Virus record (IMG/VR): IMGVR_UViG_3300046777_002658
Coordinates: 62,001-126,000 of that record
DNA from: a virus
Length of the DNA stretch: 64,000 bases
Direction: 5' to 3' (one strand)
Positions 46,784-54,104 of the stretch are shown here, piece after piece. The notes beneath the pieces were generated by a model. It was not told where the DNA came from and did not search any database. It saw only the letters and a program-made list of their open reading frames with translations. The position numbers were made by a program, and so were the translations under genes. Numbering within the stretch: the stretch's first letter is position 1; each line of letters opens with the position of its first letter.

Positions 46784-47509
46784 ATGATTGATTCAAGAGA
46801 ATATACACACCCTAGTTATGGTCTAGTATCATTATCAAGGGTTCAAGCTAACAAATCTAACTGCTTTATGGCAGATGGGCTGGAAGTTGGTGGTTACATA
46901 AAAATGACAGTTAGCACTGCTTTCTTAAGTAGAAAGTTGTCTGGTTATAATCTTTACCCTGATAAGAATATCTTATCCTTAAGGATGTCTTATCACCAGT
47001 TTGCTGAGTTAATTACTAATTTTAACAACGGCTCTGGGACTGCTTGTACTCTTGAGTGGATTACACCTGCTGGTCAAGGAAAGGTTGAAGAGTATGTCTC
47101 TCCTCCCAGCGTTAGGTCAGAGTTTGAGCTTGATCTAAGAAAGCAACTAGACCAAGCTAACAAAATCTTGAAAGAACTTAAAGATAGCATAGCAGAGCTA
47201 GTAAACAAAGGTAAGGCAGGAAAGACAGAGTTAAAACAAGCTTCAGAACTTGTTAACAGAGTTGAGAGACAACTGTTTGACAGCACACCATACATAGAAA
47301 AAAGATTTGGTGAGGCTTTAGATAATGCTACTAGCCGCAGCAAAGCAGAGATTACTGCGTGGATGGATGCCCAACTGTCACGCATGGGTTTAGAGAGTCT
47401 ACGGCAAAAGCAAATAATGTCTGGTTCAAGCCCAGCACCGCTAGAAACAGATAAACCAGCAGGGGACTTAACGTCAGCTATTGGTACTGCTGTAGATTCT
47501 CTTCAATAA
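46784..47509 (+). CDS. Phage protein with QFAELIT domain, 241 residues
   Basis: Residues 1-110 follow a pattern seen in phage and plasmid proteins (HPSYGLVSLSRV...LRMSYHQFAELITNFNNGSGTACTLEWI, in part). Residues 110-215 form a helical/coiled-coil part; the end is disordered. Lies right after the rII pair. Function unknown, although the domain is recurrent. Confidence 0.65.
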   Translation: MIDSREYTHPSYGLVSLSRVQANKSNCFMADGLEVGGYIKMTVSTAFLSRKLSGYNLYPDKNILSLRMSYHQFAELITNFNNGSGTACTLEWITPAGQGKVEEYVSPPSVRSEFELDLRKQLDQANKILKELKDSIAELVNKGKAGKTELKQASELVNRVERQLFDSTPYIEKRFGEALDNATSRSKAEITAWMDAQLSRMGLESLRQKQIMSGSSPAPLETDKPAGDLTSAIGTAVDSLQ

Positions 47510-47539
47510 CTGCACAGAACAATAGTCACAGGAGAAGAA

Positions 47540-48466
47540 ATGGCATACAAAAGTCAAAGAAGCCAGTTAGTAAACCGTCCGCTTCCTTCTTCATTTTCAG
47601 ATTTTAAAGCAAAGTACCCTACTCTGTTAAGGAAGCTAGTCTATTGGGCTAGTAGAAGGAGCTACAGTCTAAAAGATGCTGTTTTTAAAGAAGTAGTAAC
47701 TTATCTACATGAGTTAGTTATAAATCGCTCCACTGACTTTGCAGAGGCTAAACCTTATCTAGAAATATGGGATAGAACCTTATCTTCTAGAGAAAAGGAA
47801 GAGCTGTGGAAAGTAGTGCCTTATAGATTTCCTAACAAGGAGTTTCTAAAGTACAAAGACGCGCAATTAGAGAGCAGATGGTATACCGGCAGTTACTCTG
47901 TCTTAACAGAAAAGATAACAGATGAATTGTTCTACAAAAGTTCTCTGCAAGGTATTCTCACAGTCAACAGCTATAAAGCGACTATTCTTAACGCCGAAAG
48001 GATGCTGATTGTAGACGTAGATATTGATGGTGATTGTTTAGAATACAACAGAGCTCCAGTAAGTGAAAAGCAAGCTATCATAGCTCTCCGCGCTTGGCAA
48101 TCTCAACAAGGCGGTAACTTCAGAGTTTATAAGACAGCAGGTGGTCTGAGGTACATTGAGACCACTAAAGAGTGGCAGCCTTCAAGTCGTGATACAAAGG
48201 CTGTTATGGCTAACCTATACGCAGATTCTAAATACTCATTACTATGCCAAACCCAAGAAACTTTTAGAGCTAGGTTAACTCCTAAACCTTGGAGGTATGA
48301 AGACTGGGATGTTTACTGTGAAGATGAGCTTGAAGCAGAAGACGTTGGAGTCTGTAAACTCATAGGAGTGGTCGGGGATAAGAAAGTAGATGACAAGTTC
48401 AAAGATTTGATTAAGCTGCACGATAGGAAGACTAAAGCTTTTAGCAAAGACTTAGATTTAGTGTAA
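47540..48466 (+). CDS. Protein with possible primase-like (AEP) core, 308 residues
   Basis: MLIVDVDIDGD near residue 153 and FRVYKTAGGLRYIET followed by SLLCQTQETFRARLTPKPWR. The acidic hhhDxD strand and GGLRY order are reminiscent of archaeo-eukaryotic primase folds, but the match is weak. The FRARLTPKPWR tail occurs in a conserved bacterial family of unknown function. The ATG follows CAGGAGAAG. Confidence 0.6.
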   Translation: MAYKSQRSQLVNRPLPSSFSDFKAKYPTLLRKLVYWASRRSYSLKDAVFKEVVTYLHELVINRSTDFAEAKPYLEIWDRTLSSREKEELWKVVPYRFPNKEFLKYKDAQLESRWYTGSYSVLTEKITDELFYKSSLQGILTVNSYKATILNAERMLIVDVDIDGDCLEYNRAPVSEKQAIIALRAWQSQQGGNFRVYKTAGGLRYIETTKEWQPSSRDTKAVMANLYADSKYSLLCQTQETFRARLTPKPWRYEDWDVYCEDELEAEDVGVCKLIGVVGDKKVDDKFKDLIKLHDRKTKAFSKDLDLV

Positions 48467-48664
48467 GCTACCAACAGTAGAGAAGAAGCGTCAGAGGAAA
48501 CTGCAGTCGCAAATGCAGGGCAGTAAGTTCTCAGTCATTCTTGGGAGACAAGGGCTCCCAGAGTTTGATAGCCGCAATAACTGTAGCCTGCATGGTCAGT
48601 TTGAAAGTGTTCAGGCTAAAGTTTCGTTTGTGCAAGGTCAAGCAACAATCAAGATTTAGACAAT
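48467..48664 (+). other. Gene-free stretch
   Basis: About 200 bases with no supported frame and no clear motif until the hairpin at 48667. Short local inverted repeats only (GGGAGacaaggGCTCCC near 48543). May be the eroded end of a former gene. Confidence 0.3.
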
Positions 48665-48666
48665 AA

Positions 48667-48722
48667 GGTAGAGGTTAACAGCCTCTACCAAACTATTCTC
48701 AGCAAGAAAAAAGAATAAAGCA
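48667..48722 (+). promoter_or_regulatory. Terminator plus A-tract motif cassette
   Basis: GGTAGAGG-ttaacag-CCTCTACC (48667-48689), then GCAAGAAAAAAGAATAAAGC at 48702-48721. It now precedes only a gene remnant. Confidence 0.65.
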
Positions 48723-48734
48723 AGAAATAGAAAA

Positions 48735-48949
48735 GTTGCCATAACTATAGAATTTAAAACAGGTGACTTGCTGAAAGAACAAGCGCAAGCATTAGTAAAC
48801 ACGGTAAATTGTGTTGGTGTTATGGGTAAGGGCATTGCCAAGCAGTTTAAAGAAGCTTACCCAGAAAAATAGATTGGGCTGTAGTAAAACCTTTAATAGT
48901 AGCAGCTTTTGAAGAACTACTTGATGTCAAAGTGGTAATCTTTGAGTAA
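48735..48949 (+). pseudogene. Macro-domain (ADP-ribose-binding) gene remnant
   Basis: The first frame reads ...[37 protein letters not shown] and stops; this is the start of a macro domain (VNxxN...GxGxGKGIA). The last frame reads DWAVVKPLIVAAFEELLDVKVVIFE and stops, the usual end of a macro domain. About 100 or more central residues are missing and the frame changes at the join near 48871. There is no ATG at the front. Intact relatives include DarG-type antitoxins. Confidence 0.75.
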
Positions 48950-48994
48950 GAAAAGAATAATAACCAAAACAAACAATCAAACAACAAGAAATTT

Positions 48995-49528
48995 ATGCGA
49001 TTAACACAAGAACAAGTTTTAACCAATCTCAAAAACAACTATGATGAGTGCTCTCAAGCTTCTTGCAGCTTTTGGGTCACTTCTTTATGGACTAAGGAAA
49101 CAGTAGCAGAGCTACAAATTGCTGCTAAAGTCTTCTGGAAGCTGATCAAGACTTTTTTGTTTGTAGCCTTAACTGTTCTGACTGCCTTGCTTTACTACCC
49201 TACTTTGGGAGCAATAAAAATGTGGAACCTACTGGTAGAAACTGTAAACCCAATCTCCACCATTTTAAGTGTTTTAGAGGTTAGCACAGACAAGTTTACA
49301 GAGACAGAATACAAGTTTGATACTAAAATAGTTAAGGAGATAGAGAAACAGCAAAAAGACTCAACAGAAACCTCTTTTGATACAGCCAAACCTATTCTTC
49401 CACCTTTTGTTTATTTTGCGGCATCAAGAATAAATTCTTTCTTAAACACACCAATTGGTGAATTAATGAAGACCGACTTGATAGAATCTAACAACCAATC
49501 AAACACAAATGATGAATCAAGTGTTTAA
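48995..49528 (+). CDS. Membrane-anchored hypothetical protein, 177 residues
   Basis: Two adjacent hydrophobic segments near residues 48-72 (VFWKLIKTFLFVALTVLTALLYY) and 80-95, then a charged soluble part with many Thr, Glu and Lys. The motif variant TAAGAAAAGAATAATAACC lies just upstream. Overlaps the next gene by 20 bases. Function unknown. Confidence 0.6.
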   Translation: MRLTQEQVLTNLKNNYDECSQASCSFWVTSLWTKETVAELQIAAKVFWKLIKTFLFVALTVLTALLYYPTLGAIKMWNLLVETVNPISTILSVLEVSTDKFTETEYKFDTKIVKEIEKQQKDSTETSFDTAKPILPPFVYFAASRINSFLNTPIGELMKTDLIESNNQSNTNDESSV

Positions 49529-49904
49529 TCCCTTTAAAGTTATCAAGCAACAAGGAAAGCTTCTACAGCTGGCTTTAGAAAAGATAGCAGCTTTAGAAAA
49601 AGAAGTTTTAGAGTTAAAACAAAGTAATGTTCAGGACATTGCCTCTCTAACTCAGCACTTGAGTCCTGATCAGTTAAAAAGAATTGGGTGTGACCATTAC
49701 CCTGAGCTTGTAAAAGAATTAGCTCAAGAACTAAAGAAAGTTTCATATCTGATTCCCTTAGCCAGGGAAGTGGCAAAGCAGCCAGAAGTACAACAACGTG
49801 CGGCTAACTACTTAGCTCACAGAATATGCACAGCTTTATCACCTGATGCAAGCACCAAGGTTGTGGCAGTTAGACCTGATAACACCACAACCTTCATGGA
49901 TTAA
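49509..49904 (+). CDS. Coiled-coil protein, 131 residues
   Basis: Residues 8-40 form a coiled coil (QGKLLQLALEKIAALEKEVLELKQ), followed by a helical region. Coupled to the membrane-anchored gene before it by overlap, so the two may form one complex. Family unknown. Confidence 0.6.
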   Translation: MMNQVFNPFKVIKQQGKLLQLALEKIAALEKEVLELKQSNVQDIASLTQHLSPDQLKRIGCDHYPELVKELAQELKKVSYLIPLAREVAKQPEVQQRAANYLAHRICTALSPDASTKVVAVRPDNTTTFMD

Positions 49905-49945
49905 GCTACATTACTCACATTCAACATTTAACCCTCTTTACGCAA

Positions 49946-50575
49946 ATGACAACCAAAAAGATTACCATTACTAGAGCTTTAAAAGAACTGAAGACTTTGG
50001 GTGATCGCAGCAATAAAATGACCAGTGAAACTACTTTTTGTGTTTTACAAGAAAAGCCTGGTCAACTCCCTATTGGTTTTACTTCAGTGGAAGAGCTGGA
50101 AAAGAGCTTAAAAGCTAATTATCAGTCTTTAGTAGACTTGATAGCTTATCGGGAAAGAATCAAGCAGGCAATTGTAAACTCTAATGCCACCACAATGGTA
50201 ACTATTGCTGGTAAACAGTACACAGTAGCAGCAGCTATAGAAACCAAGCAAAGCTACCAGTACAAAATTGCTTTGGGTAGAGCAATGAAGTCTCAACTAG
50301 AAAAGGCTGTTAACTCTAAAAGCCGCTTAGATGCTCAACTTGCTAACAGACTAGATGAGCTTATTAAAACTACCTTTCAGGGTAAAGCTAATTTGACTGA
50401 GACTGACTACGCCTCTATAGCCAACCCTTTCCACGAAAGGAACGAGGTGAAGATTGTAGACCCGCTAGACCTTTCTAAGCTAATAAACTCTCTACATGAC
50501 GAAGTAGCTGAGTTTCTGAACAATGTAGATGATGTTGTTTCAGTGTCTAACTCAACAAACTTTATAGAAGTTTAG
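49946..50575 (+). CDS. Helical phage protein, 209 residues
   Basis: Nearly all helical. The region LKELKTLGDRSNKM...SLVDLIAYRERIKQAIVNSNATTMVTIAGKQYTVAAAIE (shown in part) resembles a family of phage helical proteins, but no function is known. The start has no strong ribosome site. A long 3' region with a strong terminator follows. Confidence 0.65.
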   Translation: MTTKKITITRALKELKTLGDRSNKMTSETTFCVLQEKPGQLPIGFTSVEELEKSLKANYQSLVDLIAYRERIKQAIVNSNATTMVTIAGKQYTVAAAIETKQSYQYKIALGRAMKSQLEKAVNSKSRLDAQLANRLDELIKTTFQGKANLTETDYASIANPFHERNEVKIVDPLDLSKLINSLHDEVAEFLNNVDDVVSVSNSTNFIEV

Positions 50576-50918
50576 AACTTCTGTTAGAATACTCTTGTTG
50601 TCATAGCGAATAACTTAAAACAGAGAACCCTCTAGCTGGGGTAAAGGCTAACCAACACTCGGAGAAGTGTACATAAAAGGTATCTTTCTTTAGCTGGTCA
50701 GTGAACTATCCAAAGAAAAGACCTTAAAGCTCAATCTTCAAAGCTCAACTCTTAACTCTAAAACGCTTAGTATTCTTATTTATCAAAGTTCAACCATTAA
50801 TGGTCAACATTCGATAAAATCCTAAAGCAAGGTTTCAAGCGTTATTCTCTGTACGATAGTAACCATTAGGCTGCTATGCCAACCTCTAAAAGCCCTAGAG
50901 TTGTATCTAGGGCTTTTT
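50576..50918 (+). other. Gene-free stretch ending in a strong terminator; possible RNA
   Basis: About 340 bases without a frame. A pyrimidine/purine pairing (TCTTTCTTT with AAAGAAAAGA, about 50683-50722) lies inside, and a perfect terminator AAAAGCCCTAGA / TCTAGGGCTTTT (50888-50918) ends it. Either a long 3' untranslated region or a separate RNA; no good promoter is seen. Confidence 0.45.
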
Positions 50919-50943
50919 AGTAGATACTTACTTTATTTTGCTC

Positions 50944-51576
50944 ATGTTCTACAAAAGAAGACAATGGAGTAGTAACAGACAGTTAGCCGCACTCAGCGGA
51001 TGTAGCGTTCTATTTTTTCTAATGTTTGAATTTCTGGTAGCAACAGTTATTAACTATCAAACACCAAAAGACTTATTTCCCTCGCATACTAACCAAGTAA
51101 ATACACAACCTGTAATACTTCCCCTACAGCAAATAAACCAAAAAGGTATCCAACTAGTCAAACACTTTGAAGGTCTTTATCTCTCTCCTTATGTATGTCC
51201 TAGTGGAAAAAAGACCATTGGGTTTGGTCATACAGGAAAAAAGGCTAGAGAAGGAAGAAAAATAACTGCTGCTCAAGCCGAGGCACTTTTACAACAAGAC
51301 TTAGCAAAAGCAGAAGCAGTTGTCAGAAAGTTTGTGAAAGTTCCTCTTAACAGCAACCAGTTTAGTGTATTAGTCTCTTTTACTTTTAATACTGGTGCAG
51401 GAGCTTTTCAGAGGTCTACACTTCTAAAGCTAGTTAATCAACAAGACTTTGCTGGTGCTGCTGTTGAGTTAGGTAAGTGGGTGCATGGTAACAGAGGTAG
51501 AAGGCTACAAGGTCTAGTTCTTAGAAGAGAAGCAGAAAGAAAACTATTTGAGGAGCCCGTAGCAAATGAGTTTTGA
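50944..51576 (+). CDS. T4-type lysozyme (endolysin) with N-terminal signal anchor
   Basis: 210 residues. A hydrophobic segment at 13-36 is probably a signal-anchor-release or export signal, so no holin may be needed for transport. Glycoside hydrolase family 24 catalytic pattern E76-x8-C85-x5-T91: the T4 Asp20 position is Cys here, as in some phage lysozymes, which may allow redox control. GFGHTG follows, and the C-terminal RRxxExxLF helix. It cuts peptidoglycan for lysis. The start at ATG 50944 is taken over TTG 50938. Confidence 0.9.
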   Translation: MFYKRRQWSSNRQLAALSGCSVLFFLMFEFLVATVINYQTPKDLFPSHTNQVNTQPVILPLQQINQKGIQLVKHFEGLYLSPYVCPSGKKTIGFGHTGKKAREGRKITAAQAEALLQQDLAKAEAVVRKFVKVPLNSNQFSVLVSFTFNTGAGAFQRSTLLKLVNQQDFAGAAVELGKWVHGNRGRRLQGLVLRREAERKLFEEPVANEF

Positions 51577-51883
51577 AGATGATGTAGAAAGATTTTTAAC
51601 AGTATCTTCTAATCATGCAACCCCAAACGACTTTAATCTAATGACTTCAAGTGCTGAAAAATCACTAATGGTTTTTAGAGAAAGTATGGACGAGGCTGGT
51701 GTGATACTTAACATTGGCTATATTGAAGGCTGTGGTTTTGATAGAGAAGCTTTGTCTGCTTTAAAGTTTAGTGACCTGTTCTGCAACCTTATAGAGTGGG
51801 CTATAAAGAACAATATTTCCTGGGTGAGAATTGACAGGGACGGTACAAAAATAGATGGTTTATCTCAATGTGACTGGCAGTAA
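51566..51883 (+). CDS. Hypothetical protein, 105 residues
   Basis: Its ATG overlaps the end of the lysozyme gene by 11 bases, so it is coupled to it. Acidic, mixed alpha/beta (GVILNIGYIEGCGFDREALSALKFSD). No membrane segment, so not a typical spanin or holin. Function unknown. Confidence 0.6.
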   Translation: MSFEDDVERFLTVSSNHATPNDFNLMTSSAEKSLMVFRESMDEAGVILNIGYIEGCGFDREALSALKFSDLFCNLIEWAIKNNISWVRIDRDGTKIDGLSQCDWQ

Positions 51884-51887
51884 AATA

Positions 51888-52319
51888 ATGAAAACATTCT
51901 TTTTAAAGACTCCATCAAAGTTTTTCACCCCTGTTTGGGCTGAAACAAAGCCTTTTGAGCTGCTAGAAGACAGAGGCTACCAAGTAGGCGATCGCATAGT
52001 AAGACTTGAGTTTCATGAATCTGCTAACCAGTTTACTGGTAGACTAGCAGACGCTTACACAAGCTACAAGATAGATAGTAATGAATTAGGCTTAGAAAAA
52101 GGTTTCTGTGTACTAGGGCTGACTAAAGTTAAGCTGTTAGATGTCTACAAGCTGGAGCTTTCTTCCTTTAACTATCAGCTTCTCTACAAAGAAGGTCTCC
52201 AACATCTGAGAACAGAATTAGAAGAAGCTTATGCAGAGTGCTCTTCTAACCTTGATGAGGATTTAGGTTCTGAGCTTGAAGTTTACTTAAACAGTGATTA
52301 TAACCAAGATGCAGCATGA
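51888..52319 (+). CDS. DUF3850-like protein with C-terminal extension, 143 residues
   Basis: The start at ATG 51888 follows the previous stop by a few bases. Residues 1-85 fit a divergent DUF3850/ASCH pattern (FTPVWAETKPFELLEDRGYQVGDRIVRLEF in part, FTGRLADAYTSYKI, GFCVLGL), related to the gene at 38220. The remaining 55 residues are acidic. Overlaps the methyltransferase remnant by four bases (ATGA). Confidence 0.65.
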   Translation: MKTFFLKTPSKFFTPVWAETKPFELLEDRGYQVGDRIVRLEFHESANQFTGRLADAYTSYKIDSNELGLEKGFCVLGLTKVKLLDVYKLELSSFNYQLLYKEGLQHLRTELEEAYAECSSNLDEDLGSELEVYLNSDYNQDAA

Positions 52320-52476
52320 AGGTTTTATCCTTGTTTAGTGGCATAGCAGGGCTGTGCAAATCAGTTTACCAGGAAACTTTGAAGCTAGAAGAGCATATGG
52401 TTTAAGCTGTAGCCCAAGACAGTCAGCAATCGCTTGGAAAAGAATTGATTACTTAACAAAGCTACTAAAAGAGTGA
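52316..52476 (+). pseudogene. Cytosine-C5 DNA methyltransferase remnant
   Basis: The ATG frame reads MKVLSLFSGIAGL, the motif I start of C5 methyltransferases, then loses similarity. Another frame reads QISLPGNFEARRAYGLSCSPRQSAIAWKRIDYLTKLLKE (in part), which looks like the end of such a gene, and stops at 52476. The centre, including the catalytic PC motif, is gone, and the frame changes near 52350. The end overlaps the next start as GTGA. Confidence 0.7.
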
Positions 52477-53165
52477 CACAAACAAACGGGCATATTATAT
52501 GGGAGGGAGCCTCATTAATTAATGGGGCTCCTATTTTATTGCTTCTGACAGGCACAACCCGTCCGTCAAGCAATGTAAAGACAGGGTGGATGCTCCAGAC
52601 TTGGATAATGCCTAAGAACCATCATCCACTAGAAGCTATTCATAGCAACCAAGATACATCTGTCTGTGGTAGTTGTCCTCTAAAAGGAGATAAAGGCACA
52701 GGAAGAATTTGTTATGTAAATAGCATGACTCTAGGGCAGATTTACAAGGCTTACAAAGCTGGTAATTATCCAGTCTTAAAGACAAGCCACAGACTAAGTG
52801 GTAGAGACTTGAGAATGGGTTCTTATGGGGAACCCACCGCTGTTCCTTTCAATGTATGGGAACCTTTAATAAAACTAGCCAGAGTACATACTGGCTACAC
52901 TCATAGATGGAAAGAATGTGATCAGCAATGGAAAAGCCTTTTAATGGCTTCTGTTGAGAGTGTAGCCCTAAAGCAACAAGCAAACTCTTTAGGCTGGAAG
53001 ACCTTTAGAGTTAAAAAACCGAGCGAACCTGTTCTACCCGATGAAAGATACTGCCCAGCAGCAGAGTCAGCCTATGAGGTTACCTGCCAAAAGTGTGGTA
53101 AGTGTAATGCTCGTAGCGGAAACATTGTGGTAGACATTCATGGAAATGGGTCAAGGTACTTTTAG
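52473..53165 (+). CDS. Cys-rich phage protein of the DUF7227 type, 230 residues
   Basis: GTG start coupled to the remnant before it. Pattern KTGWMLQTWIM...TSVCGSCPLKG...ICYVN, LRMGSYGEPTAVPFNVW, TGYTHRWKECD, and CQKCGKCNAR near the C-terminus is widespread in phages of many hosts. The Cys clusters suggest zinc or an iron-sulfur cluster. The biochemical role is not known. The ACGAACAGTTCGT dyad begins at the stop codon. Confidence 0.7.
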   Translation: MTQTNGHIIWEGASLINGAPILLLLTGTTRPSSNVKTGWMLQTWIMPKNHHPLEAIHSNQDTSVCGSCPLKGDKGTGRICYVNSMTLGQIYKAYKAGNYPVLKTSHRLSGRDLRMGSYGEPTAVPFNVWEPLIKLARVHTGYTHRWKECDQQWKSLLMASVESVALKQQANSLGWKTFRVKKPSEPVLPDERYCPAAESAYEVTCQKCGKCNARSGNIVVDIHGNGSRYF

Positions 53166-53178
53166 ACGAACAGTTCGT
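53166..53178. repeat. ACGAACAGTTCGT dyad, copy after the 52473 gene
   Basis: Starts one base after the stop codon. Lies about 70 bases before the HU gene start. Confidence 0.85.
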
Positions 53179-53246
53179 TGATTTTGCTTCTGCTGTAGTA
53201 GTTTTGTAGCTATGTTGAGAAGGTAGAGCAAAATAAATATAAAACA

Positions 53247-53561
53247 ATGACAGAAAGCCAAAATAAGACAAAAACAGTTACCACAAAGGAACTGACTACC
53301 TTAATACATACCACAGGTTTAGAAAAGTCAGTGGTAGAAAAAGTAATCAAAGAAGTAGTAAAAGCTGTAACTGACTGTGTAACCAGTGGTCAATCTGTTC
53401 GTATAAAAGGTCTAGGAACTTTTAGTGCCAGATTAAGTAAGGAAAGAGTAGCTAGAAACCCTAAAGATCAAGCTGCTGTAGTTAAAGTTTCAAGCCGTTA
53501 TAGAGGTAAGTTTAAACCTGCTGCAGCTTTTAATAGAGCAACAAAAGACATGAAAGTTTAG
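53247..53561 (+). CDS. HU-family DNA-binding protein, 104 residues
   Basis: After a Lys/Thr-rich start, KELTTLIHTTGLEKSVVEKVIKEVVKAV (in part) is the helical dimer core, VRIKGLGTFSARL the beta saddle, and RVARNPKD the tip of the DNA-binding arm. It probably compacts or bends phage DNA, and could also shape transcription or packaging. A terminator follows. Confidence 0.85.
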   Translation: MTESQNKTKTVTTKELTTLIHTTGLEKSVVEKVIKEVVKAVTDCVTSGQSVRIKGLGTFSARLSKERVARNPKDQAAVVKVSSRYRGKFKPAAAFNRATKDMKV

Positions 53562-53571
53562 AAAGGTTGTG

Positions 53572-53616
53572 CCAGAGCTATAAGTGTAACAAGCTCTGGT
53601 TAAGATATCTTTTTTA
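53572..53616 (+). terminator. Hairpin terminator after the HU gene
   Basis: CCAGAGCT / AGCTCTGG, then a T-rich run ending in TTTTTT. Confidence 0.65.
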
Positions 53617-53674
53617 GATGTAGGTAATTTCTAATATTTACGTTAGTATAAAAAAAATAAGTTTCTTTATACCA

Positions 53675-53941
53675 ATGGTTAACCAGACTACTACAGCAAA
53701 CACTCAACTACCAGCTACTATTAAAGACTATAGTAACTATAAAAAAGCTACAAGTTATTTAAGTGACATAATACCAGAAACTAAAAGATGGGTAGAAGAG
53801 GGTGTTATCAACCTGCAGCCAGATGAGTTAGAGGTTTACCTAAAGTTTGTTGTAACTCCTAGCTTGGGTAGAGGAAAGACCAATTTAGGCACTCTTAAAG
53901 ATCTGCTAGATATGTCTTTGTGCAATACAAAAATATCATAG
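53675..53941 (+). CDS. Hypothetical protein, 88 residues
   Basis: Polar N-terminus, then a helical region (YKKATSYLSDIIPETKRWVEEGVI...). No family recognised. An A-rich tract lies upstream without the full array motif. A hairpin (AGGGGTG / CACCCCT, 53978-54010) follows. Confidence 0.55.
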   Translation: MVNQTTTANTQLPATIKDYSNYKKATSYLSDIIPETKRWVEEGVINLQPDELEVYLKFVVTPSLGRGKTNLGTLKDLLDMSLCNTKIS

Positions 53942-53977
53942 TAAATCACAAGTTAAAGTGTTTTAGCCTGGACTACA

Positions 53978-54018
53978 AGGGGTGAGGTGTATTATATACA
54001 TCCCACCCCTATGTCTTT
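53978..54018 (+). terminator. Hairpin terminator
   Basis: AGGGGTG / CACCCCT enclosing an AT-rich inner stem, followed by ATGTCTTTTG. Confidence 0.55.
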
Positions 54019-54104
54019 TGGAATAGATTATTCCTGCTTGTTTAAACTACCAAAAAAAGTTATTATAAAAAACAAATAACAAAAACAAGAATAAGTAACT
54101 ACTT

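Noticed and set aside
8-53178. LexA/SOS boxes
   Set aside because: The dyad is GAAC-N1-GTTC, whereas the Gram-positive/cyanobacterial LexA site has a four-base gap; spacing and central base do not fit.
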